From positions 1,302,001-1,366,000 of the forward strand of contig OZ241334.1 in the NCBI GenBank assembly GCA_965200035.1: 64,000 nucleotides of DNA. Reading direction: 5' to 3'. Shown one piece after another: positions 42,711 through 51,000 of this stretch. The stretch is from UBA1952 sp965200035 (lineage in GTDB: Bacteria > Bacteroidota > Bacteroidia > Chitinophagales > Chitinophagaceae). How positions within the stretch are numbered: position 1 is the stretch's first letter; the number at the start of each line of letters is the position of its first letter. Made by a program: the position numbers and the translations under genes. Under the pieces are notes generated by a model. It had not been told where the DNA came from, did no database searches, and saw only the letters and a program-made list of their open reading frames with translations.

Positions 42711-43568
42711 ATGGCAACAGGAAAAAAATCCAAACCATCATATGCATACGCTATTATAGGCGTATCGCTGGTGCTGTTTTTACTGGGTACGCTGGGCTGG
42801 CTGGTGATCAATGGTCGCTCGCTGATCCGGGAGTTCAAGGAGAACATTACGATTACTGCCGATTTTCACGACAATGTATCTGATGACAAGATTGCACAAC
42901 TGAAAGACGTCCTCGAAAAGCAACCGTTTATCCGCCATACCTCGGTGACTTCCAAGGCGGAAGCGCTAAAAATAGTGAACCAGACAGAAGGCGATAATGT
43001 GGATATGCTCACAGGCATCAATCCGTTGTTTGCCTCGATGGAGATGAATGTATTTGCCGAATATGCCAATCAGGACAGTCTGGAAAAGATCCGCCAGTTT
43101 GTGCTCCAAAGCAATATCGTGCGCGAGGTCACCTATCCCAAAGTGCAGGTGACGCAGATGAACAAGAATTTTCGCCGCATCAATCTGGTGCTGGGCATTA
43201 TTGCGCTGATCCTGGTGATCTCTGTGGTGGTGCTTATTGACAATACAGTGCGCCTGGCGATGTTCAGCAACCGCTTCCTGATCAAGACGATGCAGATGGT
43301 GGGCGCCAACCAGTTTTTCATTACCAAGCCTTTTGATCTTCGCGCCATTATCAATGGCGTAATCAGCGGGGTCATTGCCATTGTGGCGCTCTGGCTGATG
43401 ATGTATGTAGCCGAAAGCTATTTCCCTGAGCTGATGCAGCTGCACGACATGAAGCTGCTGGTAGGGCTGATGATCGGGATGTTGCTGCTGGGTGTGCTTA
43501 TCTCCCTGCTGAGCACCCACCGCTCGGTGATCAAGTACCTGAAAATGCATGTGGATGACCTTTATTAA
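42711..43568 (+). CDS. ftsX: Cell division protein FtsX
   Basis: 285 residues. Four membrane helices: one at about 12-33, then an extracytoplasmic domain (about 40-155) with the VSDDKIAQLKDVLEKQPFIRHTSVTSKAEAL block, then three helices at about 163-186, 215-235 and 245-267 with RLAMFSNRFLIKTMQMVGANQFFITKPF between them. FtsX with the ATPase FtsE gates cell-wall hydrolases at division. FtsE is not adjacent, as is usual in Bacteroidota. The DUF3098 gene follows after 45 bases, a conserved pairing. Confidence 0.92.
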   Translation: MATGKKSKPSYAYAIIGVSLVLFLLGTLGWLVINGRSLIREFKENITITADFHDNVSDDKIAQLKDVLEKQPFIRHTSVTSKAEALKIVNQTEGDNVDMLTGINPLFASMEMNVFAEYANQDSLEKIRQFVLQSNIVREVTYPKVQVTQMNKNFRRINLVLGIIALILVISVVVLIDNTVRLAMFSNRFLIKTMQMVGANQFFITKPFDLRAIINGVISGVIAIVALWLMMYVAESYFPELMQLHDMKLLVGLMIGMLLLGVLISLLSTHRSVIKYLKMHVDDLY

Positions 43569-43613
43569 AAGCCCCGATTAAAATTCAAATAACCGTTTCA
43601 ACTTATAGTTATC

Positions 43614-44009
43614 ATGTCCACGACTCCGAATAAAAACAATCCGGCTCCGAAGCCGATCACTCCCGCTTCAAAGCCCGTAACTCCGGCCTCGGCGCCCGGC
43701 TACCAAAGCCCGATGGCAAAGCGCACTTCTGCTACCTCCGGCGATGTGCCGCGCGGTAACCAAGTGTTCCTGTTTGATAAAGGCAATTATATGTGGATGT
43801 TCATTGGTCTTGCATGTGTGCTGCTTGGCTTCATCGTGATGTCCGGCGGCAAAAGCCCTGACCCGCATGTATTCAATGCCAAAGAAGTGTTTAGCCCGAT
43901 GCGCATTACCATAGCGCCTATCCTCATCCTGATCGGCTTCGGCATTGAGGCTTATGCCATTATGAAGAAGCCTGCTGCATTGCGCAATGAGCAGGAAGCA
44001 GTCGCTTAA
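43614..44009 (+). CDS. DUF3098 membrane protein
   Basis: 131 residues. A Pro/Ser/Lys-rich N-terminus with repeats of the type KPITPASKPVTPAS, then FDKGNYMWMFIGLACVLLGFIVMSGG (first helix about 58-78), a short external loop and a second helix (about 97-116: ITIAPILILIGFGIEAYAIM). DUF3098 occurs next to ftsX throughout Bacteroidota and is presumed to belong with the division or wall machinery (context inference). A strong terminator follows. Confidence 0.88.
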   Translation: MSTTPNKNNPAPKPITPASKPVTPASAPGYQSPMAKRTSATSGDVPRGNQVFLFDKGNYMWMFIGLACVLLGFIVMSGGKSPDPHVFNAKEVFSPMRITIAPILILIGFGIEAYAIMKKPAALRNEQEAVA

Positions 44010-44032
44010 ATCGTTTTCAATCATTATTCCGG

Positions 44033-44070
44033 AAAGTCTTTGGTGAAGCGTGCGCTTCACCAAAGACTTT
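44033..44070 (+). terminator. Terminator of ftsX-DUF3098
   Basis: An 18-bp perfect stem (44033-44050 with 44053-44070, core AAAGTCTTTGGTGAAGCG) followed by a T-run, 24 bases after the DUF3098 stop. Confidence 0.92.
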
Positions 44071-44168
44071 TTTGTGCCGGTACAGCTACAGGCATTATTT
44101 TAGAATACCTTAAGAAACCGTAATTGTATGGCCTGCGTTTCTTATAAGCACACATTTCCACAACTGTT

Positions 44169-44711
44169 ATGAAGCACTTTTTATCAGGCCTGTTGCTGCT
44201 TGCTTCGTCGCTACAAATGACGAGCTGCACAGCTCAGAACAAACCAGCGCAAAAAAATACCATGAACAATACAACCGCCAACCATGCTGGCAATCCTTAT
44301 TATTCCCGCACGGATACAACGCACCTGAATGTGACCAATGCCGAATGGAAGAAAATATTACCTAAAGAGGTATATAGCGTTGCCCGCGAGCAGGGCACGG
44401 AATATGCCTTCTCCAATAAGCTCTGGAATGCGGAAACGAAAGGCATGTACTACTGCGCCGTATGCGGCAATCCGCTGTTCCGCTCTAATGCTAAGTTTGC
44501 CTCTACCTGCGGCTGGCCTTCTTTCTATGAAAGCATCAATCCCAATTCGGTCATCTATAAGCCGGATAACTCGTATGGCATGCAGCGCCTTGAAGTAGAG
44601 TGCGCCCGCTGCAACAGTCACCTTGGCCACATATTCGACGACGGACCGAAGCCAACCGGCAAGCGCTTTTGCATGAACGGAACGGCGCTGGAATTTGAGC
44701 CGGATAAATAG
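44169..44711 (+). CDS. msrB: MsrB lipoprotein, first copy (with resolving cysteine)
   Basis: 180 residues. Lipoprotein signal peptide (SSLQMTSC, Cys20) and an Asn/Thr/Gln-rich linker, then the MsrB fold (about 45-180). Peptide-methionine (R)-S-oxide reductase. Zinc cysteines: CAVCGN and CARCN. Catalytic Cys in RFCMNGTALEF. The Cys in STCGWPSFYES is the position of the resolving cysteine. So this copy can form the intramolecular disulfide and be reduced by thioredoxin-like proteins. Placed at the envelope. The second msrB follows after 69 bases, likely one transcript. Confidence 0.95.
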   Translation: MKHFLSGLLLLASSLQMTSCTAQNKPAQKNTMNNTTANHAGNPYYSRTDTTHLNVTNAEWKKILPKEVYSVAREQGTEYAFSNKLWNAETKGMYYCAVCGNPLFRSNAKFASTCGWPSFYESINPNSVIYKPDNSYGMQRLEVECARCNSHLGHIFDDGPKPTGKRFCMNGTALEFEPDK

Positions 44712-44780
44712 AACTGGAAGTTGTTAGTCGGCGATTGTCAGTCTTTAGAATTTTACTTTTTTTAAATTTTACCTGAAAAC

Positions 44781-45266
44781 ATGAAAAACGTATTCATTGC
44801 AGCTTTACTGCTCCTGGGCTTTACACAGTGCTCCAGCGCGCAGAAAAAACCTAATCCTTATTATTCCCATACCAGCACTGCCCCGCTGAATGTGCCGGAT
44901 GCGCAGTGGAAAAAAATTCTTCCGGCCGATGTGTATTATATCGGACGCGAGGAAGGCACGGAGCGTGCATTCACCGGCAAGTGGGCCGATAATCATGCCA
45001 AAGGAACTTACTACTGTGCAGTGTGCGGCAATCTGCTGTTTAGCTCAGATACCAAGTTTGAAAGCGGCACCGGATGGCCATCCTTTTATCAGGCGGTGAA
45101 TAAGAATAGTGTGAAGCTGAAGCGAGATGCGGATGGTGATCGTGTAGAAGTAGAATGCGCCCGCTGCGGCTCTCACCTGGGCCACGTATTTGACGACGGG
45201 CCTCAGCCAACAGGCAAGCGCTATTGCATGAACAGCGCAGTGCTCGATTTTACACCGGCTAAGTAG
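44781..45266 (+). CDS. msrB: MsrB lipoprotein, second copy (no resolving cysteine)
   Basis: 161 residues. Lipoprotein signal peptide (LLLGFTQC, Cys17). The MsrB domain parallels the first copy: PLNVPDAQWKKILPADVYYIGREEGTERAFTGKW, zinc cysteines in CAVCGN and CARCGSHLGH, catalytic Cys in RYCMNSAVLDF. At the resolving position it reads SGTGWPSF, Thr instead of Cys. Resolution would need another cysteine or a different reductant, a division of labour with its neighbour. Clear tandem duplication. Confidence 0.95.
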   Translation: MKNVFIAALLLLGFTQCSSAQKKPNPYYSHTSTAPLNVPDAQWKKILPADVYYIGREEGTERAFTGKWADNHAKGTYYCAVCGNLLFSSDTKFESGTGWPSFYQAVNKNSVKLKRDADGDRVEVECARCGSHLGHVFDDGPQPTGKRYCMNSAVLDFTPAK

Positions 45267-45364
45267 TGGGTAGTTGGCAATCCATCTAAATGATCTTACA
45301 AAGCAATCTTTCCTTAAGAAATTAAGGGAAGGTTTTGTATTTAAGATTGGCTGCACTGCGCAAA

Positions 45365-45395
45365 GTTTTGCATTTTGCATGTTCAATTTTGCATT
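45365..45395. repeat. TGCATT-type repeat ahead of nth
   Basis: Three ATTTTGCATT-like words in 31 bases end five bases before the nth start codon. Same family as listed at 2631-2790. Confidence 0.55.
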
Positions 45396-45399
45396 AGAA

Positions 45400-46104
45400 A
45401 TGACCAGACAGGAACGTTACCGCTTTATAATAGATTGGTTTCAGGAGCATGCGCCGGAAGCGGAGACGGAGCTAAACTATGAGAATGCCTATCAACTGCT
45501 GGTTGCGGTGATCCTTTCCGCCCAGTGCACGGATAAGCGGGTGAATATGGTGACGTCGGATTTGTTCAAAGCTTATCCAATTATAGAAAAGCTGGCTGCC
45601 GCAGACCCTGCTGCTGATGTTCATCCGATTATTAAAAGCGTCTCATTTGCTAACAATAAAGCGAGGCATGTGGTGGGGATGGCGCAGATGGTGCTGAAGC
45701 GCTTTGGCGGCGAAATACCTCAGACTATAGAAGAGCTGATACAATTGCCCGGCGTGGGCCGCAAAACGGCCAATGTAATCACCTCGGTAATTTGGGAGCA
45801 GCCGAATATGGCGGTAGATACGCATGTATTCCGCGTAGCGGCGCGCATCGGCCTGACGCTGAAAGCAAAGAACCCGCTCCAGGCAGAACTGCAGCTCATC
45901 AAATTTATTCCGCAGGAATTGGTATATCGTGCGCATCACTGGCTCATCCTGCACGGTCGCTACATTTGCATCGCCAGAAGGCCTATTTGTGAAAAATGTG
46001 GCTTACAGCCCGCCTGCAAATTCTTCCAGCAGGAAATGCAGTATGTGGTAAGAGGCGAGAAGAAATATGATCCGGTGAAGGATGCGGTGAATAAGATTAG
46101 TTAA
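45400..46104 (+). CDS. nth: Endonuclease III
   Basis: 234 residues from ATG 45400. The open frame continues upstream for 42 codons, but that part is repeat sequence and the family N-terminus begins here (TRQERYRFIIDWFQEHAP). Bifunctional DNA glycosylase/AP lyase for oxidised pyrimidines. Helix-hairpin-helix LPGVGRKTANVI with catalytic Lys, catalytic Asp in AVDTHVFRVAARIGL, and the 4Fe-4S loop with exact C-x6-C-x2-C-x5-C spacing (CIARRPICEKCGLQPAC). Monocistronic. Confidence 0.95.
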   Translation: MTRQERYRFIIDWFQEHAPEAETELNYENAYQLLVAVILSAQCTDKRVNMVTSDLFKAYPIIEKLAAADPAADVHPIIKSVSFANNKARHVVGMAQMVLKRFGGEIPQTIEELIQLPGVGRKTANVITSVIWEQPNMAVDTHVFRVAARIGLTLKAKNPLQAELQLIKFIPQELVYRAHHWLILHGRYICIARRPICEKCGLQPACKFFQQEMQYVVRGEKKYDPVKDAVNKIS

Positions 46105-46119
46105 TGTGATGGAATGTGG
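46102..46119 (+). repeat. Single AATGTGATGGAATGTGG word after nth
   Basis: The 16 bases TGTGATGGAATGTGGC overlap the nth stop region and match words in the 10028-10077 array. Confidence 0.45.
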
Positions 46120-46138
46120 CTGGAAGCAGGCCCGCAAA

Positions 46139-46444
46139 TCAGTATGGATAGTAATTGACTATCAGATTTTCGGCTATTATAAGTGCTATGCTAACTGCTA
46201 CCAATTCAGCAAACCTGCTTTTTATGTAACAAAGCACACCTATAGCAGTAAATACAAAGGCCGCTATAGAAATAATCAGATGAGCAATCTGCACAACTGT
46301 TTGTCTGGGCACAAACGGTGAGTTCAGGACGTAATAAATGCAAAAATAAGCATAGCCATGCCTGATTGCTATCAGTATAAGAACCACTAAGGCCAGAATG
46401 CTTATGACTTTTTTAGCCTTCGTTGTGCTATCTGTATCAGTCAT
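46139..46444 (-). CDS. Small three-helix membrane protein
   Basis: 101 residues from ATG 46444; a GTG at 46453 is possible but the ATG shares its A with the TGA stop of the gene before, so coupling favours it. The N-terminus is polar (MTDTDSTTKAKKV), then three hydrophobic helices at about 14-32, 51-70 and 77-93. No motif. It is translated together with the periplasmic thioredoxin-like protein, which may be a hint of shared envelope work. Confidence 0.65.
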   Translation of the reverse strand: MTDTDSTTKAKKVISILALVVLILIAIRHGYAYFCIYYVLNSPFVPRQTVVQIAHLIISIAAFVFTAIGVLCYIKSRFAELVAVSIALIIAENLIVNYYPY

Positions 46445-47013
46445 CAATTCCACTCTCCTTTAAATTCTCGTTGCCACTGGTCAAATGGAGTGTTTTTGTA
46501 CTTGTCTTCCGCCAGATATTTCAGGATCATTTCTATGGTGGGCACATCCAGATAATTGGGAATGGGCGGCATGACGCGGTTGAAGCCCGGCTCCATGTAC
46601 ACGCTCGTCGGGAAGCTCATTTGTGCCTGCATTAAGTCAACGGCCAGCTGATTGGCTTTGTAGTCTGCCATAAATCCATATTGCTTTCCCTGAAAGGTGA
46701 CCTGCCCACGCTGCTCAGCATCGAAGCGAATGGCGTAAAAATGATCGTTCATGTATTTAGCCACGCGCGGATTGGAAAATGTTTTCTTATCCATCACCTT
46801 GCACCAGCCGCACCAGCTTGTATAGATATCGATCCATACTTTTTTCGGCTCTTTGTCCATCTTTGCCTGCGCCTCTTCAAAGGTGAGCCAGTGTACTTCA
46901 CTGTCGTTAACCGGCACCGCTTCTATGGCATTTTTCTTCTTTTTTTTGCCTCCGGCAAATACCAGCGGCGTCAGCACCAGCAATGCAAGGGCTAAAATCA
47001 GCAGTCGTTTCAT
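46444..47013 (-). CDS. Periplasmic thioredoxin-like protein
   Basis: 189 residues. Signal peptide (MKRLLILALALLVLTPLVFA), lysine-rich patch GGKKKKKNA, then a thioredoxin fold with the CxxC motif in YTSWCGWCKVMDKKTF (about 70-73) and the cis-Pro in SFPTSVYME. The WCGWCK type is common to DUF255-like and DsbD-gamma-like reductases. It probably supplies electrons to envelope proteins; the two MsrB lipoproteins 2 kb away are possible partners (inference). It overlaps the next gene by one base. Confidence 0.88.
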   Translation of the reverse strand: MKRLLILALALLVLTPLVFAGGKKKKKNAIEAVPVNDSEVHWLTFEEAQAKMDKEPKKVWIDIYTSWCGWCKVMDKKTFSNPRVAKYMNDHFYAIRFDAEQRGQVTFQGKQYGFMADYKANQLAVDLMQAQMSFPTSVYMEPGFNRVMPPIPNYLDVPTIEMILKYLAEDKYKNTPFDQWQREFKGEWN

Positions 47014-47042
47014 AACTAACCGAAATTACAATTTAATCCCGG

Positions 47043-47050
47043 TAGCTTTG
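47043..47050 (+). promoter_or_regulatory. Candidate -7 element TAGCTTTG ahead of ubiX
   Basis: An exact TAnnTTTG octamer 24 bases before the ubiX ATG at 47075. Confidence 0.45.
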
Positions 47051-47074
47051 TAGCTGCTGCATAATGCAGTATCA

Positions 47075-47644
47075 ATGATGATTCATCCACTTAAAATCGC
47101 CGTTGCTGTGACCGGCGCCAGCGGCTCTGTATACGCCCGCCTGCTGCTCGACCGGCTCAGGGCTATGCCGGACCAATTGCAGGAGGTAAGTCTTGTGTAC
47201 AGCGCCAATGCGCATACCGTATGGGAGTATGAGCTGGGCAATGAGGATTATAAAACTTATCCGTTCCGGGTCTGGGACAAGCAGGATTTTATGGCGCCGA
47301 TGGCATCCGGCAGTGCCCGTTATGATGTATTAATCATTTGTCCCTGCAGTATGGGCACGCTGGGGCGCATTACTGCGGGTATTTCCAACGATCTGGTGTC
47401 CCGCGCGGCCGATGTGATGCTGAAAGAGCGGAGAAAGCTGATCTGTGTGGTCCGCGAGACGCCTTATAACCTGATTCACCTGAAAAATATGACTGCCCTT
47501 ACAGAAGCCGGTGGCATTATATGTCCTGCTACGCCTTCTTTTTACAGCAGGCCGCAGACTATTGAAGAAGCCGCCGATACCGTTGTACAGCGCGTTTTGC
47601 AGCTGGCTGGTTTGAAAGTGGGCGGTTATGAGTGGGGCCGGTAG
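47075..47644 (+). CDS. ubiX: Flavin prenyltransferase UbiX
   Basis: 189 residues. Joins dimethylallyl phosphate to FMN, giving the prenyl-FMN cofactor for UbiD decarboxylases. The Rossmann-like start KIAVAVTGASGSVYARLLLDRL, CPCSMGTLGRITAGISNDLVSRAADVMLKERRKL and VRETPYNLIHLKNMTALTEAGGIICPATPSFYSRPQTIEE are full family blocks. UbiD is not in the window. In menaquinone-producing Bacteroidota it may serve other decarboxylases. Monocistronic. Confidence 0.95.
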   Translation: MMIHPLKIAVAVTGASGSVYARLLLDRLRAMPDQLQEVSLVYSANAHTVWEYELGNEDYKTYPFRVWDKQDFMAPMASGSARYDVLIICPCSMGTLGRITAGISNDLVSRAADVMLKERRKLICVVRETPYNLIHLKNMTALTEAGGIICPATPSFYSRPQTIEEAADTVVQRVLQLAGLKVGGYEWGR

Positions 47645-47723
47645 CCGGTTCAGGTCGCTGCGCGCCCCGACCCTCAAGTGACCTGGCTCATAAATTTTAC
47701 CACATCTTTCCGTACCTACCTTT

Positions 47724-47731
47724 TACTTTTG
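47724..47731 (+). promoter_or_regulatory. Candidate -7 element TACTTTTG ahead of dxr
   Basis: An exact TAnnTTTG octamer 21 bases before the dxr ATG at 47753. Confidence 0.45.
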
Positions 47732-47752
47732 CGAAGATTCTAAGATTACAGC

Positions 47753-48919
47753 ATGAAACGATTGGCCATACTTGGCGCTACAGGCTCGATAGGTACGCAG
47801 GCACTGGAAGTAGTGCAGGCGCACCCCGGTGAATTTGAGGTAGAAGTGCTCAGCGCGCACAGCAATGCCGATCTGCTGATTGCACAGGCCCGGCAATTCA
47901 GTCCCAATGCGGTGGTCATTACCGACGAAAGTCAGTACCCAAAAGTAAAAGACGCATTGGCGGATCTGCCGGTAAAAGTATTTGCAGGCGAGGATGCGCT
48001 GAAAGAAGTAGTGCAGTGGGACACGGTAGATGTGGTGCTGGGCGCTATTCTGGGCTTTGCGGGCTTATCATCCATATTGTCTGCTATTGATGCCGGCAAG
48101 ACCATTGCACTGGCCAATAAGGAAACACTGGTAGTAGCCGGCGAGCTGGTCATGGCGCGCGCCTATGAGAAGAAAGCGCGCATTATACCCGTGGACAGTG
48201 AGCACAGCGCTATATTTCAATGCCTGGTAGGCGAGCAGCTGGGTGATATTGAAAAGATTATCCTCACCGCTTCGGGCGGACCTTTTCTGGGCCGTAAGCC
48301 TAATTATCTGGTGAATGTAAAAGCCAGTCATGCCTTGCAGCATCCAAACTGGACCATGGGCGCCAAGATTACGATCGACAGCGCTACGCTGATGAACAAA
48401 GGCCTGGAGATGATCGAAGCTAAGTGGCTGTTTGGCCTTCGGGATGAGCAGATTGATGTGGTGGTACATGCGCAGAGCATTATTCACTCACTGGTACAGT
48501 TTCATGATGGATCGCTGAAAGCTCAGTTAGGCCTGCCGGATATGAAGCTGCCTATTCAATATGCTTTGGGATGGCCCAAAAGATTGCCTAACTCATTCAG
48601 GCGGTTCGACTTCAAAGACTTTGAGAAGCTCACCTTCGAAGCCCCCGATAGCAAAACATTCCGTAATCTTGCACTCGCCAAAGATGCGATGCAGCGCGGC
48701 GGAAATGCGCCTTGTGTGCTGAATGCAGCCAATGAGATAGTGGTACATGCATTCCTCAAAAACAAGGTAGGCTTTTTGGAAATGAGTGACATCATTGAGC
48801 AGACACTGGCAAAGGTGGCCTTACAGGAAAACCCGGCTCTTGAAGATCTGGTGGAGAGCGATGCCGAGGCCCGCGCCATTGCCAATGAGCTCGTAAGAAC
48901 AGGTGACCTGTCGCATTAA
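47753..48919 (+). CDS. dxr: 1-deoxy-D-xylulose 5-phosphate reductoisomerase
   Basis: 388 residues. Converts DXP to MEP with NADPH in isoprenoid synthesis. NADPH loop LGATGSIGTQALEV (7-20), ANKETLVVAGELV, metal ligands in PVDSEHSAIFQCL (Asp and Glu), TASGGPF, IDSATLMNKGLEMIEAKWLF and the HAQSIIHSLVQFHDGSLKAQLG block. Normal length. RseP follows after 53 bases, the classical dxr-rseP order seen in many bacteria. Confidence 0.97.
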   Translation: MKRLAILGATGSIGTQALEVVQAHPGEFEVEVLSAHSNADLLIAQARQFSPNAVVITDESQYPKVKDALADLPVKVFAGEDALKEVVQWDTVDVVLGAILGFAGLSSILSAIDAGKTIALANKETLVVAGELVMARAYEKKARIIPVDSEHSAIFQCLVGEQLGDIEKIILTASGGPFLGRKPNYLVNVKASHALQHPNWTMGAKITIDSATLMNKGLEMIEAKWLFGLRDEQIDVVVHAQSIIHSLVQFHDGSLKAQLGLPDMKLPIQYALGWPKRLPNSFRRFDFKDFEKLTFEAPDSKTFRNLALAKDAMQRGGNAPCVLNAANEIVVHAFLKNKVGFLEMSDIIEQTLAKVALQENPALEDLVESDAEARAIANELVRTGDLSH

Positions 48920-48972
48920 TATTTTTTAACGGAAAGCCCGCGGCTTTTCCGACACTGATTGTAAACTGGTAG

Positions 48973-50358
48973 ATGACTTCACATAACCTTTTGATGCTTG
49001 CCGGCACCGGAGTCCGCTGGCTGCAATTGTTCGTTTCCCTTTCGCTGCTGATTGTGCTGCACGAGTTCGGGCATTTTTTCCTCGCCAAGCGCTTCAAGAT
49101 GCGGGTAGAGAAGTTTTATCTCTTCTTCGATTTCCTGTTTCCGTTTTCGGGCCTGCTGAATTTTTCTTTGTTCAGGAAGAAAGCCGGTGATACGGAATAT
49201 GGGATCGGCTGGTTTCCGCTGGGCGGCTATGTAAAGATCGCCGGCATGGTGGATGAGAGCATGGATAAGGAAGAGCTGGCGCAGCCACCCAAGCCGTGGG
49301 AGTACCGCTCAAAGCCAGCCTGGCAGCGGCTGTTTACCATGCTTGGCGGCATTATTGTAAATGTGATTGTTGCGATGGTGATCTATGCCGTCATCTTTGG
49401 AGTCTGGGGCGAGCAATACCTGCCTCCGGCTAATGCGGTGTATGGTATTCATGCAGACAGCGCGGGCAGAAGCCTGGGCCTTGCAGACGGTGATATATTG
49501 ATTGGTACGAATGGCAGGCCTGGCAAGAGCGTGAACGAGATCAAGAAAAGCTTTTTTGATGGCGTGAAATCGGTAGAGCTGCTTCGCAATGGTCAGAAAA
49601 TGTCTATTCCTCTGGATGCGGAAAAAACAAAGTCAGCCATTATAGCGCAAAAGAAAGGATTGTTCGAAGTACGCGTTCCTGCGGTGATCGATGAGGTGGA
49701 AGATAATTCTCAGGCCGCCAAGATGGGCCTTAAAAAAGGTGACAGCATTATTTCTATTAATAGCAAGCCTGTCCACTTTATCAACGAAATGCAGGATGAG
49801 ATCAAATCACATAAAGGCCAACCGATAGATATCAGCGCTATCCGCAATGGCGGACCGGTAGCTTCCCTGCACGGCATGGTAGACAGTAATGGCACACTGG
49901 GCGTCCGGTTCGTTACCGATATCGACCGTTTTTTCAAAATCGAAACGATACATTACAATCCCATTCAGGCCATGGGCAAGGGTGTTACTGAAGCCTATGA
50001 CCAGTTCATCAACTATGCTTCCAGCCTCAAACTGCTGTTCCGTAAAGATGTGAAAGTGACTGAAAGCGTGGGCGGCATCGGTACATTCAGCAAGATTTTT
50101 CCTACCACCTTCGATCTGCAGGAATTCCTGATGTGGACTGCATTCATTTCCATCATTCTGGCATTTATGAATCTGTTGCCCATTCCGGGCCTTGACGGCG
50201 GATATGTGATTTTCCTGCTTTGGGAGATCATTACCGGCAAGCAGGTAAGTGAAAAGGTAATGGAAGTAGCTACTACCATCGGATTGGTATTGTTATTGGC
50301 GTTGATGCTGTTTGCAAATGGCCTGGATGTGTTGAAAGGGTTACACATTATGAAGTGA
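48973..50358 (+). CDS. rseP: Site-2 protease RseP
   Basis: 461 residues. Zinc intramembrane protease that cuts anti-sigma factors and signal-peptide remnants. HExxH in LHEFGHFFLAKRFKM (about 29-33) in the first helix, a conserved GG in FPLGGYVKIAGM, two PDZ-like regions (about 135-205 and 225-300: GRSLGLADGDILIGTNG and AAKMGLKKGDSIISINSKP), and the C-terminal metal Asp in NLLPIPGLDGGYVIFLLWE. Inner membrane. In one transcript with dxr. Confidence 0.95.
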   Translation: MTSHNLLMLAGTGVRWLQLFVSLSLLIVLHEFGHFFLAKRFKMRVEKFYLFFDFLFPFSGLLNFSLFRKKAGDTEYGIGWFPLGGYVKIAGMVDESMDKEELAQPPKPWEYRSKPAWQRLFTMLGGIIVNVIVAMVIYAVIFGVWGEQYLPPANAVYGIHADSAGRSLGLADGDILIGTNGRPGKSVNEIKKSFFDGVKSVELLRNGQKMSIPLDAEKTKSAIIAQKKGLFEVRVPAVIDEVEDNSQAAKMGLKKGDSIISINSKPVHFINEMQDEIKSHKGQPIDISAIRNGGPVASLHGMVDSNGTLGVRFVTDIDRFFKIETIHYNPIQAMGKGVTEAYDQFINYASSLKLLFRKDVKVTESVGGIGTFSKIFPTTFDLQEFLMWTAFISIILAFMNLLPIPGLDGGYVIFLLWEIITGKQVSEKVMEVATTIGLVLLLALMLFANGLDVLKGLHIMK

Positions 50359-50451
50359 CCGTTAAAAAACCCGCGAAAGTTTCAATACTCTTTAACCGGT
50401 TGCATATAAAGATATTATCGTCACTGGCATGGTTTTCATTCGTTACAAGCC

Positions 50452-50880
50452 ATGACTCAACAGAACATACAGGTTACAACAGACATTGCAATTTTTTCAC
50501 ACTTTCAGAACGAGTTAAGTATCCTGTTGGTTAGCCGGAAAAATGAGCCATTCCAAGGAAAATGGTGCCTGCCGGGTGGTTTCATTGAAAATGATGAAGA
50601 TCTAGAAGAAGCTGCAAGAAGAGAATTGAAAGAAGAGACCGGCCTTACGGTAGAAGTGCTTGACCAATTGCAGGCTTTCGGCACTCCGGGCCGCGATCCG
50701 CGCGGACGTACGATCACCATCCTGTATTACACTGTATTTGTGGATAATGAGCCTGTGGCTAAAGCAGGCGATGACGCCAGTGATGCGCGTTGGTTCCGAA
50801 TAAATGAGCTCCCGGAACTATGCTTCGATCATGCACAGATCATTTCTACTGTAACTGCACAGGTATTAAGGGAATTGTAA
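50452..50880 (+). CDS. Nudix hydrolase
   Basis: 142 residues. The Nudix box GFIENDEDLEEAARRELKEETGL fits G-x5-E-x7-REUxEExGU exactly. The N-terminus (VTTDIAIFSHFQNELSILLVSRKNEPFQGKWCLPGG) resembles ADP-ribose pyrophosphatase and NrtR-type proteins, but the winged helix of NrtR regulators is not present. It probably splits a nucleoside diphosphate derivative such as ADP-ribose; substrate not settled. Monocistronic. Confidence 0.9.
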   Translation: MTQQNIQVTTDIAIFSHFQNELSILLVSRKNEPFQGKWCLPGGFIENDEDLEEAARRELKEETGLTVEVLDQLQAFGTPGRDPRGRTITILYYTVFVDNEPVAKAGDDASDARWFRINELPELCFDHAQIISTVTAQVLREL

Positions 50881-50960
50881 TTCCTATCCAAATGATTATA
50901 AAATCTGCTGCAAGGCATAATCCGGCTAACGCTGTTAAGGGATGAATTACTTGATCTGAA

Positions 50961-50994
50961 GATGTATTTTTAAGGCCTTCTTAAAAATTACATC
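50961..50994 (+). promoter_or_regulatory. Imperfect hairpin just before the M2 peptidase start
   Basis: GATGTATTTTTAAGG pairs with CTTAAAAATTACATC through one bulged base; the structure ends six bases before ATG 51001. It could affect translation or merely be A/T-rich sequence. Confidence 0.35.
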
Positions 50995-51000
50995 TCGCTT

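Noticed and set aside
45274..45399. N-terminal extension of nth by 42 codons
   Set aside because: The extension is translated repeat sequence and the enzyme family begins at the later ATG.
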